From Pseudomonadota bacterium (GTDB lineage Bacteria; Pseudomonadota; Gammaproteobacteria; Burkholderiales; Rhodocyclaceae): a stretch of 47,542 nucleotides of DNA. This document shows, piece after piece, positions 39,911 to 47,542 of the stretch (positions are counted from its first letter, which is position 1; every line of letters starts with the position of its first letter). Where the stretch lies: NCBI GenBank assembly GCA_018241665.1, contig JAFEDK010000011.1:1-47542 (forward strand), read 5' to 3'. Made by a program: the position numbers and the translations under genes. The notes under the pieces are model-generated. The model had not been told where the DNA came from. It made no database searches and saw only the letters and a program-made list of their open reading frames with translations.

Positions 39911-42900
39911 ACGCCCTTCTGAATTTGCCACCCCCACCGGCCGATGTGCTCACGATCATCCGTGATCCGCTGCGCCCTCTGGGCAAGCGATTTACCCGTC
40001 AGCCCGATGGCCGCGTGGAGAAGTGCCAGCAGGTTGCGCCGTCGGTCTGCTATGCCCGGATGGAGCGTGTTCCCGATATCAACGCGTTGGCCGCGCTGCT
40101 TGAGCGTGTCGGTGGCGATGAGCACTCGGCGATCATCAACAGCCGTTTCGTTGGCCCTGATGTTGGCGAGCAGTTCGTCATCCTGTCCGAAGGCGAGATC
40201 GAGCGGCGGTATGGCATCGAAGGCCGTGGGCAAACAGCCGGCGTGCATCCGGTGGAAAACGACCCGGAAGGCTGCACGAAGGCAATGGGCCGTTTCGCCG
40301 AAAACGTGGAGCCCTCGGCTTGGCAGATCCTCGACCGTGACACGGACGAGCACACACCGCCCGAGCTGGCGGCCCTCGACTTCAGCGAATGGCTGGAGCG
40401 GGTCGGCGAGCTGCTGCCAGGAGTGGGGCTGTTCGACTGGGCACACGCGGCCTCTACCTCGAGCCGGGTGCTACTCGACGACAAGCCGGTCGGCCGCGGT
40501 AATGGGCACACCTGGATCAAGCTGCGGGATCCACAGGACGTCGAGCGCATGCGCGGCCTGCTGCCGTTCCGAGCAATGGCTGCAGGCCTGTCATGGATGA
40601 AGCCCAGGCACAGCCGAAGCACGGGCGAAGTGATCGGGCAGAGCCCGGCGACGATCATCGATCCGTCCGTCTGGTCCCGCGGGCGCGTGATCTTCGTCGG
40701 TAAGCCCGTCGTCGAAGGCAAAGGGCTCACTGTGGCCCCGCAGTCCGTCGAGATCGCCGCGGGATTGCTGGGGGCGGAGTTCCCCACGGAGGCAATCGAA
40801 ACCCCGCCGCCCGAGCGGGTGCGGGAGATTGCCCAGTCCGTGGGATGGGACGTGCAGATCCGCAGCAGCGCGGCGGGCCTTGCCGCCGATGCCTACGATC
40901 TGGCCCTGGACACGGAAATCGATGTCAAAGGGCATGGCCTGATGACGGTGCGCGAGGCGGCTGAACTGCTCCCCGCCGGCGGGAAGCTGCGATGCCAGGC
41001 GCCGTTCCGGGCGTCCGAATCGTGGGCCGGCGTCCTGCGGCGCGGCATGGATGACCGGCTCTGCGTGTTCGACTCGGGCACCCACACCACGCACTGGCTC
41101 AACGCCGCGGATACCTTCGGGGACGACTTCGACGCGCTGCCGCCGCCATCGGCCGATGATGCCGCCCAGCAGGCGGCAATCCGCCAGCGCAACGCGGAGA
41201 AGGCTCCCGCGTCATTCGATTATGCGGGTGGTCGTTTCAAGGCCACGCAGGGCGGGGTGTTTTTCATCGGCACCGACAAGGACGGCGAGGCGATGCCGCC
41301 TATTTGGCTCTGCCCGCGCCTGGACGTTCTGGCAATGACCCGCGATGCCAAGTCGGGCGAGTGGGGGCGTTTGCTGGGGTGGCAGGACGCCGACGGCGTT
41401 GCCCACCGCTGGGCCATGCCGATGGAACTGCTGCAGGGGGACGGATCTGATGTGCGGCGTGAGCTTGCCCGCCTCGGCCTCAACATTGCTCCGGGCAAGC
41501 GGGCGCGGGAACTTCTGACCGCATATCTGCAGGTGTGCCCAATCAAAGCCCGCGCTCGGTGTGTGGATCGGCTGGGTTGGCATGGTGGTGTCTTTGTCAC
41601 GCCTGCGGAGTCAGTCGGGCAGGCCGGCGAAATCGTGGTCTTCCAGAATCAGCATGCCGTTGAACCTGCGCTCTCTGTTGCGGGGACGGTGGGCGAGTGG
41701 CGCGAACACGTCGCTGCTCTGGCTGCCGGCAATTCCCGGCTTGCGTTTGCGATCTGCACGGCGCTGGCCGCCCCTCTGGCCGAGCTGGCGGGCGAAGACT
41801 CCGGCGGATTTCACCTGCGCGGTGCTTCGTCTTCTGGAAAGACCACTGCACTCAAGGTGGCTGCATCGGTGTGGGGCGACCCCGCCAGCTACCCGCGCCT
41901 GTGGCGTGCGACGGCCAACGGCTTGGAAGGGTTGGCGGCGCTGCACAACGACGGTCTGTTGATCCTCGATGAACTGAGCCAAATCGACCCGCGAGAGGCG
42001 GGCGAAGCCGCATACCTGCTGGCAAACGGCCAAGGCAAAGCCCGTGCATCGCGTACCGGCGCGGCGCGCCAGTCCGCACGCTGGCGGCTGCTGTTTCTGT
42101 CCGCAGGGGAGGAGTCACTATCTGCGCTGATGGCGCGCACTGGAAGGAAGGCTAACGCAGGGCAAGAAATCCGCTTGGCCGATATAGAGGCGGACGCAGG
42201 GGCGGGTATGGGGGCGTTCGAAGTGCTGCACACCCAGCCTAGTCCGGAGGCGCTGGCCTTGGCCGTGAAGGACGCAGCAACCCGCTATCACGGTGCTGCA
42301 GGCTTGGCATGGTTGCGCTGCATCGTGCGTGATCGTGCAGAACTGGCGAGCAGCCTGCCGGGGATTGTTCGGCGCTTCGTTGGGGATGCGGTCCCTGCCG
42401 ACGCCGCCGGGCAAGTGGGGCGTGTCGCTCGGCGTTTCGCTCTGGTCGCCGCGGCTGGGGAATTGGCGACCGGTTACGGTCTCACAGGCTGGACAGAGGG
42501 CGAGGCCACCCGCGGTGTGCGTGCCTGCTTCGACGCTTGGCTTGCCGGCTTTGGCGGCACTGGTAACCGCGAGGAGCGTGCCATGTTGGCTCAGGTGCGG
42601 GCCTTCTTCGAAGCGCACGGCGCAAGCCGCTTCCAGCCTTGGGACGATCTGGATAACCCCGCCTTTGAGCCTCGCACAATCAACCGGGCGGGCTTTGTGC
42701 GGCTCAGGGACGACGGGGGACGTGACTTCTTCGTGTTACCGGAGGCCTACAGGCGCGAGGTCTGTGCTGGATTTGACGTGAAGGCCGTTACCCGTGCGCT
42801 ACTCGCCGCCGGCTGGCTGGTGCCAGCAAAGGATCGCCGCTCTACACACAAGCCTCGCTTGCCTGGGCTGGGTTCGACTCGCTGCTATCTCTTCAGCGCC

Positions 42901-42945
42901 AGTATGTGGGCTGACGATGATGACCGCCTGTCGGTGATCGAATGA
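39907..42945 (+). CDS. Satellite primase-helicase (AEP primase + DUF927 helicase)
   Basis: 1012 residues. The N-terminal ~300 residues look like an archaeo-eukaryotic primase domain: metal motif DRDTD (143-147), then TSSRVLL and GHTWIKLRD. Residues ~460-830 are a DUF927/P4-alpha-like SF3-type helicase: Walker A GASSSGKTT (639-647), Walker B LLILDELSQ (~684-692), then GEAAYLLANGQGKARAS. A C-terminal region of ~180 residues may bind the origin. It probably starts replication of the excised element from the iteron blocks. ATGA overlap with the gene before. Confidence 0.9.
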   Translation: MNALLNLPPPPADVLTIIRDPLRPLGKRFTRQPDGRVEKCQQVAPSVCYARMERVPDINALAALLERVGGDEHSAIINSRFVGPDVGEQFVILSEGEIERRYGIEGRGQTAGVHPVENDPEGCTKAMGRFAENVEPSAWQILDRDTDEHTPPELAALDFSEWLERVGELLPGVGLFDWAHAASTSSRVLLDDKPVGRGNGHTWIKLRDPQDVERMRGLLPFRAMAAGLSWMKPRHSRSTGEVIGQSPATIIDPSVWSRGRVIFVGKPVVEGKGLTVAPQSVEIAAGLLGAEFPTEAIETPPPERVREIAQSVGWDVQIRSSAAGLAADAYDLALDTEIDVKGHGLMTVREAAELLPAGGKLRCQAPFRASESWAGVLRRGMDDRLCVFDSGTHTTHWLNAADTFGDDFDALPPPSADDAAQQAAIRQRNAEKAPASFDYAGGRFKATQGGVFFIGTDKDGEAMPPIWLCPRLDVLAMTRDAKSGEWGRLLGWQDADGVAHRWAMPMELLQGDGSDVRRELARLGLNIAPGKRARELLTAYLQVCPIKARARCVDRLGWHGGVFVTPAESVGQAGEIVVFQNQHAVEPALSVAGTVGEWREHVAALAAGNSRLAFAICTALAAPLAELAGEDSGGFHLRGASSSGKTTALKVAASVWGDPASYPRLWRATANGLEGLAALHNDGLLILDELSQIDPREAGEAAYLLANGQGKARASRTGAARQSARWRLLFLSAGEESLSALMARTGRKANAGQEIRLADIEADAGAGMGAFEVLHTQPSPEALALAVKDAATRYHGAAGLAWLRCIVRDRAELASSLPGIVRRFVGDAVPADAAGQVGRVARRFALVAAAGELATGYGLTGWTEGEATRGVRACFDAWLAGFGGTGNREERAMLAQVRAFFEAHGASRFQPWDDLDNPAFEPRTINRAGFVRLRDDGGRDFFVLPEAYRREVCAGFDVKAVTRALLAAGWLVPAKDRRSTHKPRLPGLGSTRCYLFSASMWADDDDRLSVIE

Positions 42946-43164
42946 AGGTGCAAAAAACTGCGTGCAACTTGCACCGTCTTTTGCAACACGGTGCAAGTGT
43001 TGCAGGTGCAGTTCCGTCCGGTTGCAAATGCCCGCACGCATCGCGCATGCGAGGGTTTGCGCAAAGGTACTCCCGGAGCACCTGCACGCACGGGGACGGA
43101 GAGCCGCGAGTTTCGACAGTTTTTCAGGCCCCTCGGGGTTGTTGGTGGTGCCTAGGAGTTTGTC
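42946..43164 (+). promoter_or_regulatory. Iteron-like TGCAA repeats and hairpin after the primase
   Basis: Between the primase and terS lie GTGCAACTTGCAC (42962-42974), a 10-bp hairpin CTTGCACCGT/ACGGTGCAAG (42968-42997) and further TTGCA and GGTGCA copies. A 79-codon frame crosses the region from an ATGA at the primase stop, but its Cys/Arg-rich product and the repeat content argue against a gene. Confidence 0.5.
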
Positions 43165-43683
43165 ATGATGAGCAAGATTGATCGTTCTACCGCCGGGGCT
43201 GCACGGGAAACGAACAAGGCCGGCCTGGCTGAGTTCTTCGGGGTGTCGCTGCCGACCATTGACGCTTGGATTCGCAAGGGGTGCCCGGCCGTCCAGCGCG
43301 GCAACCTATCGACGCCCTGGGTGTTTGACCTGCTGGCTGTCGCCGAGTGGCGCTTCTCTGGAAGTGCCGACAACGATGGCGAGCTCGATCCCGAGCGTCT
43401 TTCTCCTGCAGACCGCAAGGCCTGGTACGAGGGTGAGAGCCGCCGGCGCGACCTGCGCGAGCGTGACCGGGAGTTAATTCCCGCGGCAGAGGTGGAGCAG
43501 GCCGCGGCGACGGCCGTGGCCGCGATCGATGAGTCCATGCGGCACTTGCAGAGCAGGCTTGTGACGATGATCGATCTACCGCCGGACGCCATTACTTTGG
43601 TCGGAGGCTTGTTGCGGTCAGAACTTGAGGCATTGGAAGAACAGTTGTCTTCGATAACCAGCCGCCCCGCGTCGGGGGGCTGA
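43165..43683 (+). CDS. Small terminase-like protein (Nu1/DUF1441 family)
   Basis: 172 residues with a winged-helix DNA-binding start (NKAGLAEFFGVSLPTIDAWIRKGCP) and a C-terminal helix, matching Nu1-type small terminase subunits of phages. The element has no large terminase. In PICIs a lone small terminase redirects helper-phage packaging to the island genome; that role is inferred here. AGGAG lies seven bases before the ATG. Confidence 0.8.
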   Translation: MMSKIDRSTAGAARETNKAGLAEFFGVSLPTIDAWIRKGCPAVQRGNLSTPWVFDLLAVAEWRFSGSADNDGELDPERLSPADRKAWYEGESRRRDLRERDRELIPAAEVEQAAATAVAAIDESMRHLQSRLVTMIDLPPDAITLVGGLLRSELEALEEQLSSITSRPASGG

Positions 43684-43712
43684 ATGCGGCCAATTTAGAA
43701 CCGCTTCCGGGT

Positions 43713-43819
43713 TTTGTCCCCACAGTCCCCAGTGCGGGGGCAGGTAGTGGGGACGCCGAAACCCGCGTCATTACTGGTTGTCCCCGTGTCCCCGCTTGTC
43801 CCCGCGAAAAAACGCTAGG
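43713..43819. repeat. 107-bp inverted repeat, right arm
   Basis: Reverse complement of 37281-37387 with three mismatches. Between here and attR (43684-44010) there is no gene: only this arm, a short motif GAATCCGCAAG (also near the left arm, same direction), the integrase arm repeat and the terminator. Confidence 0.93.
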
Positions 43820-43925
43820 GTGGAGCGTTGATCGAAAACGGTGGCGGGGGAGGTTGGCAGGGAATCCGCAAGGAATGCAGATTGCAGGAAACCCCCAGAC
43901 AAAAGGGGGGCTCGAGTGTCACCAG

Positions 43926-43953
43926 CGCCAAGGTGTCACCAAAAGTGTCACCA
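43926..43953 (+). repeat. Integrase arm-type sites, right copy
   Basis: Identical 28 bases to 35766-35793, same orientation, with the GTGTCACC pair, 57 bases from attR. Confidence 0.65.
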
Positions 43954-43962
43954 CTGGCGCAC

Positions 43963-43993
43963 AAAAGCAAAAAGGCCAATCCGAAGATTGGCC
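43963..43993 (-). terminator. Element-borne terminator for tRNA-Pro
   Basis: On the minus strand, 18 bases past the tRNA CCA, GGCCAATC-tetraloop-GATTGGCC is followed by TTTTTGCTTTT. It replaces the original terminator now at 35552-35590, to which it is similar. Confidence 0.88.
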
Positions 43994-44010
43994 TAACTGC
44001 TTGATTCTTT

Positions 44011-44088
<78 letters not shown>

Positions 44089-44141
44089 CAAGCTGCGCAT
44101 TATAGACATCAATTCAGGCTTTGCCAAGCCCTGAATGCATT

Positions 44142-45092
44142 TCATGCACATGCAGGGATGAGGAAGTCATCGGAAATGCGGCAGCCGAGGTCGAAGATGC
44201 GATCGCGGAAGTCTTCCAGGTAATTGCGGAAGCCTACTTCGAAGATGCGCTCGATACGGCCGAATCGAAGATGGGACTCCAGTTCGCCGGCAAGTCTCTC
44301 CGTCTCTGCCGAGCGGGCGTTCGAGACCCGTGTAAGGTTCGAGTAGACCTCCTTCATGCTGCGGGCCAGCGAGCGGGGCATGTCGGCACGCAGAATCAGA
44401 AGCTCGGCGACCCGTAGCGGGGTGATCTGATCCCGATATACCTTTCGGTAGACCTCGAAGGCCGAAACGGACTGGAGTAGTGCGCTCCATTGGTAGTAGT
44501 CGTTTGCCTGCGTAGCATCCTCATCAGAGCCGGGTAGCAGGTTGAGGTACTTGACCTCCAGGATGCGGGCGGTGTTGTCCGCACGTTCGAGAAAGGTGCC
44601 GAGACGGATGAAGCGCAGCGATTCGTCCTGCAGCATCGTTCCGATGGTCACGCCACGCGACAGGTGTGAGCGGTACTTGACCCATTCGAAGAAGGCGCCG
44701 GGGCCGTTCTCCCAGAGTTTGGCCGGCGTGAGGTCCCTTATCTTCAGCCAGGTCTCGTTTGAGGTCTCCCAAAGTTCGGATGTCAGCGTGCCGCGAACGG
44801 CATGCGCATTTTCGCGGGTTGCACGCAGGCAGCGGTAGATGCTGCCAGGGTTGTCCTTGTCGAAGATCATGAACTCAAGGACGGCCTCCGTGGTGTGGCG
44901 TGGATGCTTGGCCAGGAAGGTGTCCTGGAGTTCCATGATCTTGAGCATGCCAGCCCACATTGGTTCCACGTCTTCGCCATTTTGGGGGAGGAGGGAAAGT
45001 CGGTAGGTCACGTCCAGAATGCGGGCGGTGTTTTCGGCGCGCTCCATGTAGCGCGCCATCCAGAACAGGTGATCAGCGGTGCGGCTCAGCAT
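44142..45092 (-). CDS. Alpha-E domain protein (DUF403)
   Basis: 316 residues, all-alpha: [28 protein letters not shown]..., with a second related repeat [23 protein letters not shown]. The family occurs with circularly permuted ATP-grasp proteins, as here two bases downstream of one. The pair is thought to form peptide bonds or modify peptides; the substrate is unknown. Cytoplasmic. Confidence 0.92.
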   Translation of the reverse strand: MLSRTADHLFWMARYMERAENTARILDVTYRLSLLPQNGEDVEPMWAGMLKIMELQDTFLAKHPRHTTEAVLEFMIFDKDNPGSIYRCLRATRENAHAVRGTLTSELWETSNETWLKIRDLTPAKLWENGPGAFFEWVKYRSHLSRGVTIGTMLQDESLRFIRLGTFLERADNTARILEVKYLNLLPGSDEDATQANDYYQWSALLQSVSAFEVYRKVYRDQITPLRVAELLILRADMPRSLARSMKEVYSNLTRVSNARSAETERLAGELESHLRFGRIERIFEVGFRNYLEDFRDRIFDLGCRISDDFLIPACA

Positions 45093-45094
45093 TT

Positions 45095-46513
45095 TCAGGC
45101 CTCCAGTACCCAGGTGTCCTTGGTGCCCCCGCCTTGCGACGAATTCACCACCAGCGATCCTTCGCGCAGGGCTACACGTGTGAGCCCGCCCGGGACCATC
45201 TGGATCTCGGTGCCGGACAGCACGAAGGGGCGCAGGTCAAGATGCCTCGGTGCGATGCCGTTTTCCACGAAGGTTGGGCAGTTCGAGAGCGCCAGGGTGG
45301 GCTGGGAGATGTATTTTTCGGGGTTGGCTTCGAGGTGTTTGCGGAAGGACTCGATCTGTTCCTTTGTGGAGGCGGGGCCGACGAGCATCCCATAGCCACC
45401 TGCGCCATGTACCTCCTTGACGACAAGCTCAGGCAAGTGGGCAAGGGTGTAGGCCAGATCTTCCGGCTTGCGGCACATATAGGTTGGTACGTTATTGAGG
45501 ATGGGTTCCTCGCCAAGATAGAAGCGAATCATCTCGGGCACGTACGGGTAGATGGACTTGTCGTCAGCGACGCCGGTGCCAATCGCATTCGAGAGGGTGA
45601 CGCGACCAGCACGATAGGCCTTGAGTAGGCCGGGAACGCCGATCATGGAATCCTTGCGGAAGGCTTGGGGATCAAGGAAGTCGTCGTCCACGCGGCGGTA
45701 GATGACGTCGACCCTCCGCGGTCCTTGTGTTGTGCGCATGAAAACCTGATCGTCCTCGACGAAGAGGTCCTGGCCTTCCACCAGTTCCACGCCCATCTGC
45801 TGCGCGAGGAAGGCGTGTTCGAAATATGCGCTGTTGTACGCACCTGGCGTCATCACTACTACCGTCGGATCGGCAACACCAACCGGAGCAACGCTGCGCA
45901 GCGTGTGCAGCAGCATGTCGGGATAATGTTCGACCGGCGCTACGCGGTGCCGGGCAAACAATTCAGGGAAGAGGCGCATCATCATGCGGCGGTCTTCGAG
46001 CATGTAGGACACGCCTGACGGAACGCGCAGGTTGTCCTCCAGAACATAGAATTCGCCGGCCCCAGCCCGGACAACGTCTACGCCGGCAATGTGCGCATAG
46101 ATGTCGCAAGGAACATTCACGCCCTGCATCTCTGGGCGGTACTGTGCATTCTTGAGCACCTGGTCAGCAGGAATACGTCCAGCCTTTAGGATTTCCTGAT
46201 CATGGTAAATATCGTGGATGAAGGTATTCAGGGCTTTGACCCGCTGGCGCAGGCCTGCCTCAAGGCTCTTCCACTCCTTTGCCGGGATGATGCGGGGAAT
46301 GATGTCGAACGGGATCAGGCGCTCGGTGCCTGACTCCTCGCCATAGACAGCAAAGGTGATGCCATAGCGGTGAAAGAGTGCGTCCGCTTCTGCCCTCTTG
46401 CGTTCAATGCGGTCTGCCGGAGTATCGTTCAACCACGCGGCATAGCCAGCGTAATGCGCGCGGACACTCCCGTCATCCGCTGTCATTTCATTGAAGAATT
46501 TTGTGATGGCCAT
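45095..46513 (-). CDS. Circularly permuted ATP-grasp protein (DUF404/DUF407)
   Basis: 472 residues: N-terminal FGMSYM-like core replaced by the family's GVNVPCDIYAHIAGVDVVRAGAGEFYVLEDNLRVPSG region, VVMTPGAYNSAYFEHAFLAQQMGVELVEG, and the ATP site VVKEVHGAGGYGMLVGP. Predicted to ligate carboxylates to amines. It overlaps neither neighbour but ends two bases before the alpha-E start, so the two are one operon. Confidence 0.92.
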   Translation of the reverse strand: MAITKFFNEMTADDGSVRAHYAGYAAWLNDTPADRIERKRAEADALFHRYGITFAVYGEESGTERLIPFDIIPRIIPAKEWKSLEAGLRQRVKALNTFIHDIYHDQEILKAGRIPADQVLKNAQYRPEMQGVNVPCDIYAHIAGVDVVRAGAGEFYVLEDNLRVPSGVSYMLEDRRMMMRLFPELFARHRVAPVEHYPDMLLHTLRSVAPVGVADPTVVVMTPGAYNSAYFEHAFLAQQMGVELVEGQDLFVEDDQVFMRTTQGPRRVDVIYRRVDDDFLDPQAFRKDSMIGVPGLLKAYRAGRVTLSNAIGTGVADDKSIYPYVPEMIRFYLGEEPILNNVPTYMCRKPEDLAYTLAHLPELVVKEVHGAGGYGMLVGPASTKEQIESFRKHLEANPEKYISQPTLALSNCPTFVENGIAPRHLDLRPFVLSGTEIQMVPGGLTRVALREGSLVVNSSQGGGTKDTWVLEA

Positions 46514-46789
46514 TCGCGCTCGCCTATTGTGTTGTGAAGCAGAGATACCACTTTTGGCTTAGCTAGAAGCATGCCAAACAAAAAACCATAGTAAACAAAA
46601 GGATTTACGTCGTGGTTTGCGTGATGCGCACCGCTTCGGTGCGTTAGCACTGACATGGTGATTTGTCGGCGCCACAATTCGGTGCGCATGTTCCAGATAG
46701 ATTTTTTGCGCGCGATCGAGTTTCGCTTGAGCCGGCAATAATGTCGGGTGTGCCAGAATGCGTGTCGTGATCGCAAAGGCCGGGTTTCG
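46514..46789. other. Intergenic region
   Basis: 276 bases between the ATP-grasp gene and the pseudouridine synthase, relatively A/T-rich. It holds a hairpin CGCACCG-CTT-CGGTGCG (46627-46643) without a U-run. It presumably contains the divergent promoters; no clear boxes are seen. Confidence 0.5.
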
Positions 46790-47470
46790 ATGTCCAGTGT
46801 TTCGTTGCCGCTCCCAGTTATCAACTATGCACCTCCATCAGGGGCGCCGAGGGTCGTCTTCAGGGACGATAGCCTTCTGGTGCTCGACAAGCCGGCTGGT
46901 TTGCTGACTGTGCCAGGGCGAGGGGCTGAACATGCGGATTGCCTTGCTTCGCGCGTGCAGGCTGACTATCCCGATGCGCGAATTGTTCATCGGCTCGATA
47001 TGGCGACGTCTGGACTTGTTGTTATGGCGCTCGGGCGTGAGATGGAGCGCCGTTTGAGTATTGCCTTCCAGCAGCGGCTTGTCGGTAAGCGTTATGTGGC
47101 TGTTGTTGCAGGGGCGTTGGAAAAATGTACTGGGGTTGTCGACTTCCCGCTTGTTGTGGATTGGCCAAACCGTCCTCGGCAGAAGATTGACTGGGTGTCC
47201 GGCAAGGCCGCGCTGACGCGCTATGAGGCCCTGTCTTATGACGCCGAGTCTGATTCGACGCGAGTGGAACTTTGCCCCGTCACGGGGAGGTCGCATCAGT
47301 TGCGTGTTCATATGATGGCGATCGGGCATCCTATCCTTGGCGACGATTTGTATGCGAACGTGGAGATTCGGAGTGCCGCTCGGAGGTTGCTGCTGCACGC
47401 TGCTGACCTCACTCTTCCGCATCCTCTGAGCGGTAGCCTGTTGAGCTTATCCAGCGAGCTGCCCTTTTAA
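46790..47470 (+). CDS. RluA-family pseudouridine synthase
   Basis: 226 residues, without an S4 domain: VVFRDDSLLVLDKPAGLLTVPG, catalytic Asp70 in RIVHRLDMATSGLVVMA, and RSHQLRVHMMAIGHPILGDDLY. It isomerises uridine in rRNA or tRNA; the short form resembles RluA/TruC-type enzymes. The ATG at 46790 is preferred over an upstream frame start at 46748. Confidence 0.9.
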   Translation: MSSVSLPLPVINYAPPSGAPRVVFRDDSLLVLDKPAGLLTVPGRGAEHADCLASRVQADYPDARIVHRLDMATSGLVVMALGREMERRLSIAFQQRLVGKRYVAVVAGALEKCTGVVDFPLVVDWPNRPRQKIDWVSGKAALTRYEALSYDAESDSTRVELCPVTGRSHQLRVHMMAIGHPILGDDLYANVEIRSAARRLLLHAADLTLPHPLSGSLLSLSSELPF

Positions 47471-47514
47471 GCCAGAAGGGCTGAGTCTCCCATGTTGGGA
47501 GGAGGGGACGTGTG

Positions 47515-47542
47515 ATGGGGCGTTCGAGAATTATTTTTCAGA
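47515..47542 (+). CDS. Possible start of a further gene (partial)
   Basis: GGAGGAGGGG is followed by ATG (47515) and a frame MGRSRIIFQ that runs off the window. The strong SD is the only support. Confidence 0.3.

Larger units (their letters stand above)
35643..44010 (+). mobile_element. 8.4-kb phage satellite (PICI/P4-like) in tRNA-Pro(GGG)
   Basis: Bounded by 45-bp att copies, with a P4-type integrase just inside attL. It also carries an AlpA-like regulator, a primase-helicase, an Ash-like leader and a lone small terminase, but no virion, large terminase or lysis genes. The order int - cargo - leader - alpA - pri/rep - terS is that of phage-inducible chromosomal islands. All genes except one cargo gene face right. 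Internal 107-bp inverted iteron blocks and 28-bp integrase arm repeats at both ends complete the element. Confidence 0.88.

Noticed and set aside
42942-43181. 79-codon frame starting at the primase stop
   Set aside because: Despite an ATGA overlap, the product is Cys/Arg/His-rich without similarity and the DNA is dominated by repeats and hairpins.
37281-43819. CRISPR array or IS ends for the GGGGACA repeats
   Set aside because: No regular repeat-spacer spacing and no transposase between the inverted arms; the interior holds satellite replication genes.

Overview
The window joins two unrelated kinds of DNA. Bases 1-1848 look eukaryotic. They hold a 166-base near-perfect palindrome and, on the minus strand, the C-terminal ~390 codons of an NADPH oxidase (NOX/RBOH family) split by four tiny GT-AG introns of 41, 53, 62 and 56 nt. 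A poly-G tract (1850-1926) follows. Everything after it is intron-free, GC-rich, densely packed bacterial sequence. The most economical reading is a chimeric contig or contamination joined at the poly-G, not gene transfer.

The bacterial part (1927-47542) looks betaproteobacterial, probably Rhodocyclales (Azoarcus/Thauera/Azospira-like). This is judged from the porin, the PQQ cluster, the XrtA-type glycosyltransferase, the HPP and NnrS-like genes and codon use; no marker gene here fixes the genus. From 11.4 kb down to 2.0 kb runs a minus-strand series: a NitT/TauT-type ABC importer with a periplasmic thioredoxin, a two-subunit CoA-transferase, enoyl-CoA hydratase, a CoA-binding protein, MetY and release factor 3. 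At 11.5-17.1 kb lies a single 1850-residue gene with two alpha/beta-hydrolase domains, a CHAT caspase-like protease and a helical C-terminus. An acetyltransferase and a lipoprotein follow, then a complete pqqABCDE operon interrupted by palindromic REPIN repeats. Bases 22.0-35.5 kb carry proline iminopeptidase, a c-type cytochrome lipoprotein, DUF2249, HPP-CBS and NnrS-like genes, thrC, a TonB receptor, a secreted protein, a porin, pyrF, a DUF938 methyltransferase and a glycosyltransferase.

Bases 35643-44010 are an 8.4-kb integrated element between 45-bp direct repeats (44/45 identical) made of the 3' part of tRNA-Pro(GGG). Its gene order is integrase, a reverse-strand AT-richer membrane/coiled-coil gene, an Ash/P4-immunity-like leader, two small genes, an AlpA-like regulator, a hypothetical gene, a primase-helicase (AEP plus DUF927) and a lone Nu1-like small terminase. 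No capsid, tail, large terminase or lysis genes are present. This is the layout of a phage satellite (PICI/P4-like). Two 107-bp inverted copies of a block rich in GGGGACA iterons bracket its replication genes and are good candidates for origin or cis-replication sites.

After the intact tRNA come an alpha-E protein and a circularly permuted ATP-grasp protein (a known pair), an RluA-type pseudouridine synthase and perhaps the start of one more gene.

Six REP/REPIN loci (GTGGGGGCGAATTC...) lie in bacterial intergenic regions, three of them in or next to the pqq operon. No rRNA and no CRISPR array were seen.
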